Positions 55,341-64,000 of a stretch of 64,000 nucleotides of DNA are shown here, piece after piece. Made by a program: the position numbers and the translations under genes. The notes under the pieces were generated by a model, which was not told the DNA's origin, ran no database searches, and was given only the letters and a program-made list of their open reading frames with translations. How positions within the stretch are numbered: position 1 is the first letter of the stretch; every line of letters begins with the position of its first letter. The stretch lies in assembly GCF_004193775.1 (NCBI RefSeq), contig NC_041002.1, forward strand, positions 38,971,112 to 39,035,111, written 5' to 3'. The stretch comes from Glycine soja (lineage: Eukaryota; Streptophyta; Magnoliopsida; Fabales; Fabaceae).

Positions 55341-56840
55341 TGAATTGGCATTGGGATAGTAGCAAGTCTGTATATCGCATTGGGATCGAGGTGAATTCCA
55401 TAAGCTTCTTTACTGGAAAATTCTTTCCCAGATTGGCGCTTGTGCTGAGATTGGTGTTGCCGGCAGGACAATATTATGTGAGAAATGAGTTTTGTAGGGG
55501 AGGCCTTTGTGGTTGAGTGAGCAACCTTTGTTGGACGGGCGTCGGATTGGGAGAGATTCCAACGTTGGCCGAGTAGCTTGGTTGGTGCGGGGAATATTGG
55601 TAAGTGGGGTTTTGATGGGTTTGTTGGGATTTAGGCCATGTAGGAGCTGAAGTTACAACATGGGTGTCTCCCTCCTTCTTCTTGGCCCCACTCGCTCTCA
55701 ACCTCCTATTGCTTGTGCTGGTGGGAGCGGCATAATTGAACTTTCCCCTTCTCAAGCCTACCTTAATCCTCTCGCCCACAAATACCAAATTTGTGAAACT
55801 AGAGGGCATGTAACCCACCATCTTCTCATAGTAGAACACTGGCAGTGTGTCCACTATCATGGTTATCATTTCTCTTTCCATCATAGGGGCGCCACTTGTG
55901 CTGCCAGGTCCGTCCACCTCCGGGCATACTCTTTAAAGGACTCATGCTCCTTCTTGCTCATATTTTGCAATTGGGTTCTATCAGGAGCCATGTCGGTGTT
56001 GTATTGATACCGTCGCCCTGGCCAAACTCTCTTGGAAAAATGCATTAAGAGCATCTCATCTCTAGAGTATGCCCCCATCTTCCGACAGTACATTTATAGG
56101 TGGTTCTTAGGGCAAGTAGTCCCCTTGTACTTATCGAAATCCATCACCTTGAACTTCAGGGGGATGATGACATTAGGCACTAAACACAACTCCACCATGT
56201 TGGCGAACAGGTAATCACCAATCCCTTCGATGGTCCTTAGCCTCTCCTTGATGAGATCCAGCTTCTCCCTTCCTTCCACTACCAAAGGCAGTCTCCCCTC
56301 TGATAAGTGCAGAGGTTGCAGCGAGCGGTGTTGAGGAGCCCCCGTGGCATTGGGCTGAGGCATACTACACGTCGGTCCTTCAGTGGTGAACATTGGGTAT
56401 GGTTCGAAGTCACCCAGAGCATGATCCTGAGGCTCCTAACGGGCTTCCCCCACAGGCTGAGCGAAGGGTGTATGCCCCAACTGGGGTTGCTGGCCTTCAA
56501 AGGGAATAGGAACAGAGTGGTAAGTGTTCTCGTTGGGCATGTGCACTATGTTGGGTGGTGTATAGTTGGGGGTTAAGTCATATGGGAAAAAAATTCCTAT
56601 TTTGCCTCATGTGGGGACCGCCTGTGCTGCCTAACACCTCTCCTCCCTGACCCACCATGTCTAGGATTGGTTGGCTTGTTTGGTTTATGGCAGATGGGTG
56701 GGTCGGATCCGCCTCAGTAGCGGCACTGGTGGCGGCAACTGCAGCCACATTGTTCTCCATCATGAAGGTTATCTGATCTTTCATGTCCTCCATATCGGCC
56801 TTCATTTTCTCTTGCACTTCTTCTATCTCACCCATGATTT
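55341..56840 (-). pseudogene. Element B gag
   Basis: Starts near 56835 with MGEIEEVQEKMKADMEDMKD, a coiled-coil-like start matching element A gag. The capsid has FKVMDFDKYKGTTCPKNHL followed by a stop, then MGAYSRDEMLLMHFSKRVWP and, after frame changes, HESFKEYARRWTDLAAQVAP and VDTLPVFYYEKMVGYMPSSF. The C-terminal region (to about 55380) is Pro/Gln-rich (HQNPTYQYSPHQPSYSANVG). The nucleocapsid zinc knuckle expected next is missing, so a deletion joins gag to the protease linker near 55340. At least four interruptions. Confidence 0.85.
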
Positions 56841-57069
56841 TAGTTTTGGAACGGGTTCGATAGGGGTGTCGTAAAACGCGTTTGTCTTTTTTGGTTATGG
56901 TGTTTACTTTGACTATAACTGCTAAAAGAAAAAAATGCAATGAGTAATGCGACAACGAACTAAACATGAATGCATGATAATGATAAGTTATTGAACCCAT
57001 GCAGAAATTTCAGCAGAGACATAGGGTTGAATCAAATCTAATTTTCATTAAGAGACAATATTGTTTATC
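56841..57069 (-). other. Element B spacer between ORF1 and gag
   Basis: Noncoding. It shares CATAGGGTTGAATCAA-type sequence with 12095-12120 in element A, which marks the same position in front of gag there. Confidence 0.6.
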
Positions 57070-58919
57070 TTCTCAAAGTCAAAGCATAAATACAAGTGCC
57101 TCAGCGGTTCCTAATTATGTGAGACATCAACTTGATCATATGCTAACAATAATCGAAAAGCCCATGAACTTCCTCGGGAGTTGAGTACACGTCCGCCATT
57201 GCCTTGGCTTTGGCTAACAGCCTTGGAAGCTCTTGACTCCTATTCAGAGTGAAAGAAAACCTATCCATCCACATCATAGCTTCTCCGTGTAATGAATCTA
57301 TCACTCTCTCTCTTGCTTCCCTTTCTACTTGCAGAGCCGATACTTTTGCATGCTCGTCCTCTAGTCTTTGCTCATGGCTAGCAGCTAGATTTAGCTTCTC
57401 TTACTGGTCAATGATTGTCCACATGTTCTCTTCCGCCCTACTCAACTGTTCGGTCAAGCTTCTCTTCGACCTTTGACAAGCCTTCAACTTGTCCTCTAAT
57501 ATCATACTTTCCACCCTCGACTCGTCCCTTTTGGCCCTTCGAAGCTTGAGTTCATTGTTGCTGCCCCATAAAGCCCCTTGAAACTTGTTTCAGCCCCATT
57601 CTTCTTTTCGGGCCCTCTTCGTTTCTTGTTTTAATGCTTCGGCCATGGCCATGTTGACGTCCCTCAGCTTGTCACACTCTTTCCCGACCCTAATGGCCAT
57701 CCTCTTAAAATTTTCCTTGACCACTCACGTTCTTTCAAGTTCCGCTTTTAAGGCTTGCACTTCTTGGCTCTCCTTAGGGACTTCAGCCTCTTCCCCACTT
57801 GAACTCTTTAGCTTCGAGAGCCAAGTTATCTCTTGCGTCTAAGCCTTCAACCATCTATGATATCCACCAATAACACCGTTGTTGCTTCCTCTAAGCTCCT
57901 TATCCTTTATTTGCACCACATTCCATGCTTTTCGGACTCTTTGAAGCATTTTTGCATTGGGGCCACTGAAGCCTCGTGTGATGAAAGGTGCGATACTCTC
58001 TTCCGATGACGCCCCTCTCATAGGATAGCCTAGTTGTCTTATGGCAAGTACGGGATTATAATTAATACAACCCCTGGTTGCCATCAAGGGGAAATTTGGG
58101 AATCCTTCACATGAGGACAAAACTCCGACCCCTCCTTCCTTCCATTGGGGGAACTAATTAACAGACGCCCCTACCATACCTGCCAAGAGTTGCTCCCAAT
58201 TTACTTTCCCTTTCTTGGCACACATGTGGTGACTTTATAAGGGATAGACAGGTCTACTTCCATGACAAAAAATGTGAGAGACCAGCCATACATAAAGAGT
58301 GGGTGTACAACAGACAATTCTCGTGTTACTCTTCTCGCATCTCCGGTCAAACATGTCATAGTCATCGGCCAAAATAGCAATGACCGAACTTTCCTTGTTG
58401 TGGTGATAAGCAAGAAAAGCATCGATCGCCGCTAGATCCACTAGCACATCCATATTTGGAAAGAGGACGACCCCAAACACCAATAGTGCTAAAACCTCAA
58501 TGAATGAAGTCCACTCTCCTCGACCCATCAAAGATTTCGCTTTCTCTTCCAAGTGCTTCTTTGGTATCCCAGCCACCCTATTTCTAATTTGTTTCACTCG
58601 GTCCAATTCTTGCGCCGAGATCTTGACCACCTTTGCTACTCTTGCCATGGAGGGGTATAACCCCAAAAAACAGATACGACTTCCTTCCTCCTAGCGGGCA
58701 TCCCTAGATCCCTTCAAACTCTTCTATGGTCAGTACTAATTGAAAGTCCCCAAACGTGAAGCACCTTAGCCAAATCCCAGATTTTTCCATTTGTCTTGCG
58801 GAAGGATTGACGTTGAAGTTGATCCATCCGCCGCCCTAGCTCTTGCCAACTGGCTACTTCTAGGCTCTTGATTTTGACATGATAGAACCTTTTCTTAAAA
58901 GAGGGTGCTTGGTTCGATC
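57070..58919 (-). pseudogene. Element B ORF1 (Ogre ORF1, DUF7745-like)
   Basis: ORF1 upstream of gag is characteristic of Ogre elements; its function is unknown. Minus-strand frames give RTKHPLLRKGSI at the right end, then GRRMDQLQRQSFRKTNGKIW, YPSMARVAKVVKISAQELDR, EVLALLVFGVVLFPNMDVLV, DLAAIDAFLAYHHNKES and YDMFDRRCEKSNTRIVCC. After a frame change come GCINYNPVLAIRQLGYPMRG and FSGPNAKMLQRVRKAW. The C-terminal third is charged and coiled-coil-like (EVQALKAELERT, KRSLTEQLSRAEENMWTIID, MADVYSTPEEVHGLFDYCQH) and ends near 57080. Stops and frameshifts occur at several places. Element E cuts off the first residues. Confidence 0.82.
58915..58919. repeat. Presumed target duplication of element E, left copy (CGATC)
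   Basis: The five bases before the left LTR. The matching copy cannot be seen because the right LTR and its flank are deleted. Confidence 0.4.
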
Positions 58920-59864
58920 TGTTGGATCAAGTGGTCTCGGAATAATTAAGAAGATGGATTGAATTAATTATTAATGAACCTTTACTAATTAAAAATCTAA
59001 TCCTTCTTAGGCTTTTACTATGTTTTTAAGAAAGTAAAGAATAGATATAGAAACTTAAACAAAAGTAAAACCGATAATTAAAGTGCAGAGCGGAAATTAA
59101 AAGTGTAGCGAAGAAGAAGACAAACACAAGAGTTTTATACTGGTTCGGCAACAACCCGTGCCTACATCCAGTCCCTAAGCGACCTGCGGTCCTTGAGATT
59201 TTCTTTCAACCTTGTAAAATCCTTTACAAGCAAAGATCCACAAGGGATGTACCCTCCCTTGTTCTCTTTGAACAACCAAGTGGATGTACCCTCCACTTGA
59301 ACTGATCCACAAGAGATGTACCCTCTCTTGTTCTCAGTCACAACAACCCAAGTAGATGTACTCTCTACTTGTACCACAAAGGATGTACCCTCCAATGTGT
59401 TAAGACAAAGTTCTCAGGCGGTTAGTCCTTTGAACCTTTGTGAAAGGGAAACAAAAGATATCTCAAGCGGTTAGTCCTTTGAAATCTTGTTTAAGGGAAG
59501 GGGAAGAATCAAAAGAATTCTCAGACTGTGTCGTTTTGAAAGGGAGAAGCGAGACACAAAAGAATTCAGACGGTTAGTCCTTTGTTCTTTTGGAAAAAGG
59601 GAGAAGAGAGACACAAAAAGAATTCAGGCGGTTAGTCCTTGGCGAATTCTTTTTGGCAAAGGGAGAAAAAAATGAAATAGATGAATAGCACACTTTTGTT
59701 TTCAAGGTTTGGAAACCAGAAAACTTTAGAAAGCTTTTGCAAAGGAAGAAGAAGAAGAGGAAGTTCAAGAAGATGTTCAAAAAGATTCAAAGGTTGTAAA
59801 AGAATATGTGTAAAAGTTGTTTGTAAGGGTTGTAAGTGTTATTCAAATGCAAATCAAGGTCTTG

Positions 59865-59872
59865 CTTTTATA
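59865..59872 (-). promoter_or_regulatory. TATA box of element E LTR
   Basis: Minus strand TATAAAAG in GAGTCTATAAAAGCAAG, about 110 bp downstream of the palindrome array, parallel to element C. The truncated 5' LTR no longer has this region. Confidence 0.6.
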
Positions 59873-59982
59873 GACTCTTCATGTTTGGTCAAGAAAACCA
59901 TTAGAAGAGTTATAACCTTTAGAAAAACTTGAAAAATATTGGATGAGTTACATCTTTTGATTTTTATTCAAAACTTGTCATT

Positions 59983-60222
59983 GGTAATCGATTACCAAAA
60001 CCATGTAATCGATTACACAAAGCTTTTTATGAAAGGATATGACTCTTCACAATTGATTTTGAATTCCAACGTTCAGATGCACTGGTAATCGATTACCAAT
60101 ATCTTGTAATTCATTACACCATTTTGAAATCAATTGGAACGTTGCAAATTCAGTTGAAAACTTCTGAAATCAAACTTTGCCGCTGGTAATCGATTACAGT
60201 AAACTAGTAATCGATTACCAGA
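59983..60222. promoter_or_regulatory. GTAATCGATTAC palindrome array in element E LTR
   Basis: Five perfect copies and one altered copy (GTAATTCATTAC, near 60107), again in GG/CC and TG/CA flanked pairs. A further pair lies in the interior at 62036-62074, one with TCGA changed to TTGA. Confidence 0.82.
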
Positions 60223-60562
60223 GAGTAAAAACTCTGGTAACTTAGAAAATTTTGAGAAAAATTCTTTTGAAAAACAAAAATGTGCTATGTTTGTTTTTTG
60301 AAAAATCTTTTCAATAGTTCCCTTGTAAAGTCTTCTTGATTTCTTCTCTTGAAACTTGAATTCTTCTTCTCTTGAATCTTGAAATCAAACTTCTCTTGAT
60401 TCTTGAATCTTCTTGATTTCTTCTCATGAAACTTGAAATTAAACTTGATCTTGAACTTGTTGACTTAATCTTGAAATCATTCTTTGGGGTTTTTGTCATC
60501 ATCTTTGTCATTATCAAAACTTCTTGAATCAACTTGATTCATCATCATGAAGCTTGCTTCTA

Positions 60563-60582
60563 CAATCTCTCCCTTTTTGATG
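60563..60582 (-). promoter_or_regulatory. Polypurine tract of element E
   Basis: Minus strand ATCATCAAAAAGGGAGAGAT next to the LTR, one base different from element C. Confidence 0.82.
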
Positions 60583-62430
60583 ATGACAACCCTAAAATCA
60601 AGAAACATATACACATTCTTTTTCCTAGTCGATCACTCACTTAACTCTCCATATTCTCCCCCTTTTTTTTTTGAGTTTAAGCTTCACTTGAAATTAAGTT
60701 ATTTAATTATGTGAGTTCTTGATTTAATCCTTATTTTCTCTCCCCCTTTGGCATCAACAAAAAGCCAAAGTGCGTAAGAAATATAAAACATACATAAATG
60801 ACTAATCATACAAGAGAATAGAAAACAATCAAACAAGATAACTTAACCATTTATCAAATTTAGAAAGGTAAGAAATATAAAAGCCATACATAAATGTCAT
60901 ACAAAAGAATAGAAAAACAATCAAACAAGATAACTTAACCATTTATCAATCTTAGAAAGATAATACTTCATAGAATGCCATATAATCCAGAAAGTCATTC
61001 ATAATAACCGAATAAAAACTACTAAATGCAAAGAAAAACAATAATACTAATAAGTGTTTTTAAGACATAGCCAAATACACGGCTTGAAATCAAAGTATAA
61101 TTATAATCTAAATCTATTATCAAGGAATGAAAACTTAATTCTAAGTAACAAAAATTAGTTATGAACATATACATGGTAACTCATTACTTATCTCAATTAT
61201 TTTAGCATATCAATATAATTTTGACAAAAAATCCAATCATGTCAAATCATACATAAATGTATAAACATACAATAAATATATTCATACAAGAGAGAAAAAC
61301 TTATAAAAATCAAACAAGATAATAAATCATCCACAAATCATAAAAACATATGTATCAAATAAGTCATCAAAAGTAACCAAGTAGAACCATACCACATAAA
61401 GCAACTAACAAGTTTTAAACTTTTAGAAAATAAAGTATTAATAAAGTTTCAAAACATAATTCACTAAGTACCAAATAAGTAAACAAGATAATGAAGTTTA
61501 AACACATAACATACATTAAAACAAACTATTTTGCACCCATAAAAAAATACATATTCATTATCTTAATCAACATATCCTTTAAATAAAGAAAATCATAATA
61601 ACTCTCAAACACAATCAATCATCAAACATTTCAAATTAAATTAATTAAATTATCAATCAACTAACTATGCACAATAATTTCTATTCCAAAAAAATATTTT
61701 TTTTTAATTTCAATTTCAAATTTCAAATTTTAAATTTTAAATTTCAAATTCCAATTTCTAACTTCCAATAACTTCCACTTCCAACTTTCAACTTCCAGTA
61801 AATTCCATTTTCAACTTTCAATAACTTCCAAATTTTAATTTTGAAACTTCCAATAACTTACAAATTTTAATTTTCAAACTTTCAACTAGTTGGACACAAT
61901 TACCAAAGACAAAAAAATCAATCATGTATATTGAAATTCTTTAAACTAAATATAGTTAATTAATCATAATAAATTTTAACATAATCAAATAATTTTGGAT
62001 TTATCTTCAATTTATAGAACTAAGTCTGTTCTACTGTAATCGATTACACATAGTGGTAATTGATTACCAGAGAATTAAACACTAAATTTTGAATATCAAA
62101 TAACAATCATCAACACATATCATGGTAATTATTTACTTAATTCAATTATTCTAATTTGTCAAAACATTTTTTTATTTTTTAACAGAATCTAATCATCTTA
62201 GAAATAAAACATAAGCAATTCAAGCATTAATCAATTCAAACAAAATTCAATTAATCATACATATTCAAAATTAAAACTAAATATAGTTAATTAAACATTG
62301 TAAACACAATCAAACAATTTCAACAATTATTTTCTATTAGCTACAAAAATAACTTAACTGAAAATACTAATCATACATTAATTCATAGATATGGCTTAGA
62401 TGTTACCTCTTTTGAGATTTTACTGATATT
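60583..62430 (-). other. Element E interior without coding content
   Basis: AT-rich. It includes loose AAACAATCAAACAAGATAAC repeats (60820-61500), CAAATTTCAAATTTTAAATT and CTTCCAATAACTTCCA repeats (61700-61890) and one palindrome pair (62036-62074). Nothing replaces the missing pol genes. Confidence 0.65.
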
Positions 62431-62690
62431 GTTGTCGTCGTATGTAACATGCCCACTTTTCTTGGGAGAAATGGTTGTAAATTTAGATACATCTCTCTGG
62501 CAAATGCTTGGAACATCCACTGTTGATGTACCATTTCTTCCTTACAGATTCTTCTTTGTTGTTTTCATGAGATTTTGTCATGAGACACAAGTTGGCTTGG
62601 TCTTCATCATAATCTTGAAATGATTTCAGATTTGACCTGTTCCTGAAAATACTTTTGAAAAGCAAAGAATTTAAAGAGGCCATGAATCTT
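62431..62690 (-). pseudogene. Element E gag-protease scrap
   Basis: Minus frame from 62683: MASLNSLLFKSIFRN, then QDYDEDQANLCLMTKSHENN and KKWYINSGCSKHLPERCI. The DEDQANLCLM linker and WYINSGCSKH are the gag to protease junction of SIRE-like copia elements, with INSG in place of the usual IDSG, so the catalytic Asp is lost. Most of gag is missing: the start is joined to this junction by a deletion. About 65 codons, not functional. Confidence 0.75.
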
Positions 62691-62719
62691 GAAGTTGTTA
62701 AAATTTCTACAAGATACCT

Positions 62720-62731
62720 ACTCTGATACCA
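62720..62731 (-). promoter_or_regulatory. Primer binding site of element E (initiator Met tRNA, one mismatch)
   Basis: Minus strand TGGTATCAGAGT, last base differing from the standard site. Two bases inside the truncated 5' LTR. Confidence 0.88.
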
Positions 62732-62733
62732 CT

Positions 62734-63472
62734 TGTTGGATCAAGTGGCCTTGGAATAATTAAGAAGGGGGTTGAATTAATTATTAATGAACCTTTACTA
62801 ATTAAAAATCTAATCCTTCTTGGGATTTTACTATGTTGTTAAGAAAGTAAAGAATAGAAATAGAAACTTAACCAAAAGTAAAAGCGATAATTAAAGTACA
62901 CAGCAGAAATTAAAAGTGTAGGGAAGAAGAAGACAAACACAAGATTTTTATACTGGTTCGGCAACAACCCGTGCCTACATCCAATCCCCAAGCGACCTGC
63001 GGTCCTTGAGATTTCTTTTCAACCTTGTAAAATCCTTTACAAGCAAAGATCCACAAGGGATGTACCCTCCCTTGTTCTCTTTGAACAACCAAGTAGATGT
63101 ACCCTCCATTTGAACTGATCTACAAGAGATGTACTCTCTCTTGTTCTCAGTCACAACAAACCAAGTAGATGTACCCTCTACTTGTACCACAGAGGATGTA
63201 CCCTCCAATGTGTTAAGACAAAGTTCTTAGGCGATTAGTCCTTTGAAACTTTGTGAAGGGGAAACAAAAGATATCTCAGGCAGTTAGTTCTTTGAAATCT
63301 TTTGTTTAAGGGAAGGGGAATAATCAAAAGAATTCTCAGACTGTGTCATTTTGAAAGGGAGAAGGGAGACAAAAAAGAATTCAGGCGGTTAGTCCTTTGT
63401 TCTTTTGGAAAAGGGAGAAGAGAGACACAAAAAGAATTCAGGCGGTTAGTCCTTGGCGAATTCTTTTTGGCA
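62734..63472 (-). repeat. Element E 5' LTR, truncated (739 bp left)
   Basis: Matches 58920-59658 and then switches at GGCA to element B leader sequence. The missing 904 bp would have held the upstream promoter, palindromes and the outer end. Confidence 0.88.
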
Positions 63473-64000
63473 TGAGGGAACGTTTATGTTATGCATGACA
63501 AAAATGCATTTTATTTACAGACACAAGAGCCGAGAAGACCATCTCTTCTTACTTACAACGTATTGGGCATCATGGTTCATTTGCAGTCATTACCATGGCG
63601 CCCCATGCATGCATTTAAGAAGGTGATGCGAACCTTTTGACTTCCCGTGACAGAATGACGAGACAAAATGCAATGCACGAGTGATGACACAGTATGGGTA
63701 TGCATGCGTGAGAGCACGTGGTTGATAGCATAAAGAGAAACATATTGGAAGAACGAGCATCTCAATGCAATCAATTATTGCCGAAATGACATAACGACAT
63801 GGCAAGCACAGGAAAGACGCACATAATTATGACATCATAAAGATATGCATGGAAATATCACGGAAACAAACATAGTGTGTTTGCTTTGAGCCTCTATTTC
63901 AGGAACCTAATGGGAAGGACTAAAAGTTTACTATTTAGTGATGAATCCCAAGGTGGACGCACATATCTTTCAAAGTTTTCTAGAGATGTCATCCTCTTTG
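63473..64000 (-). other. Element B 5' leader, continuing past the window
   Basis: Matches element A leader 12815-13370 in order: ACAAGAGCCGAGAAGACCAT against ACGAGAGCCCAGAAAATTAT, AAGAAGGTGAT, and GTGTTTGCTTTGAGCCTCTA against GTGTTTGCTTTGTGCCCCTA. In A the primer site is about 160 bp beyond the matching end (13370), so B's 5' LTR probably starts shortly outside this window. Confidence 0.8.

Larger units (their letters stand above)
58920..60562 (-). repeat. Element E 3' LTR (left, complete, 1643 bp)
   Basis: TG...CA ends. 58920-59658 aligns with 62734-63472; the remaining 904 bp have no partner. Short repeats with GATGTACCCTCC (59237-59400) and GGCGGTTAGTCCTTTG (59410-59650) are present in both copies. 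Confidence 0.88.
58920..63472 (-). mobile_element. Element E: deleted Ty1/copia element
   Basis: Left LTR 58920-60562 (TGTTGGATC...TTCTACA), purine tract, 2.2 kb interior with a protease scrap, initiator-Met primer site and a right LTR cut off at 63472. The LTR shares TGTTGGA start, CTTCTACA end and GTAATCGATTAC palindromes with element C, but is longer and distinct. No gag start, integrase or RT. It interrupts element B at the N-terminus of ORF1. Confidence 0.87.
26896..64000 (-). mobile_element. Element B: Tat/Ogre-type Ty3/gypsy retrotransposon, incomplete at window edge
   Basis: The 3' LTR is at 26896-28227 and the 5' LTR lies beyond 64000. In transcription order the element shows leader, ORF1, gag, protease, RT, RNase H, extra RNase H, integrase, a transposon-protein ORF, noncoding repeats, purine tract and LTR. 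ORF1 before gag plus a second RNase H before integrase is the Tat/Ogre plan. Four insertions (C, F, D, E) account for about 21.4 kb of the 37 kb visible, leaving about 15.7 kb of B itself. All frames carry stops or frameshifts, so it is dead now, but each enzyme is recognisable. It is the oldest insertion in its cluster. Confidence 0.88.

Noticed and set aside
1..64000. tRNA, rRNA or intact host gene
   Set aside because: I found no cloverleaf-type sequence, rRNA block or multi-exon gene. All long homologous frames belong to mobile elements.

Overview
The window looks like heterochromatic, repeat-rich DNA from a legume, most likely soybean or another Glycine. Reasons: AT-rich intergenic DNA, nested LTR retrotransposons of the Tat/Ogre, Athila and Ty1/copia lineages, the GTAATCGATTAC palindromes and GCTTAGCG/CTCGCTAAGC motifs I associate with soybean repeats, and a plant-mobile-domain pseudogene with an intron. 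I see no intact host gene. Every long reading frame with a recognisable product belongs to a transposable element or its remnant, and nearly all carry stops or frameshifts. Species and family names rest on recognition of motifs, not on a search.

Layout. 1-670 and 15187-17645 are two halves of one decayed Ty1/copia pol (minus strand), split by element A. Element A (676-15181, minus, TSD AACAT) is a non-autonomous Tat/Ogre-type element with 1.6-1.8 kb LTRs, a gag remnant, a plant-transposon-protein remnant and several tandem repeat arrays, but no pol. 17646-18695 is a plant-mobile-domain pseudogene. 18696-26895 is AT-rich DNA with only short repeats and possible SINE or DNA-transposon remnants.

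Element B starts at 26896 and runs off the right end (minus strand, so its 3' LTR is on the left). Read from the right, it has leader, ORF1, gag, protease, RT, RNase H, an extra (archaeal-type) RNase H, integrase, a downstream plant-transposon-protein ORF, tandem repeats and the 3' LTR. Four later insertions interrupt it: element C (28480-33858, minus, TSD CTATG, a pol-less copia element with gag and a foreign ORF2), solo LTR F (37064-38448, TSD GAGAG), element D (42127-52227, plus, TSD CCCGT, an Athila-type element with gag-pol) and element E (58920-63472, minus, a copia element reduced to LTRs and a protease scrap).

How the parts relate. A and B share leader, gag, 3' noncoding modules and LTR architecture; A looks like a deletion derivative that kept the cis-acting parts (PBS, PPT, LTRs) and would need enzymes from a B-like element. 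C and E likewise share LTR motifs, an initiator-Met primer site and a gag/protease stub. The most unusual features are the ORF2 of element C, which sits behind a promoter-like cassette (palindrome array plus TATAAATA) resembling the LTR promoter of its own element, and the presence of plant-transposon-protein-like ORFs in both Ty3/gypsy and Ty1/copia elements here.
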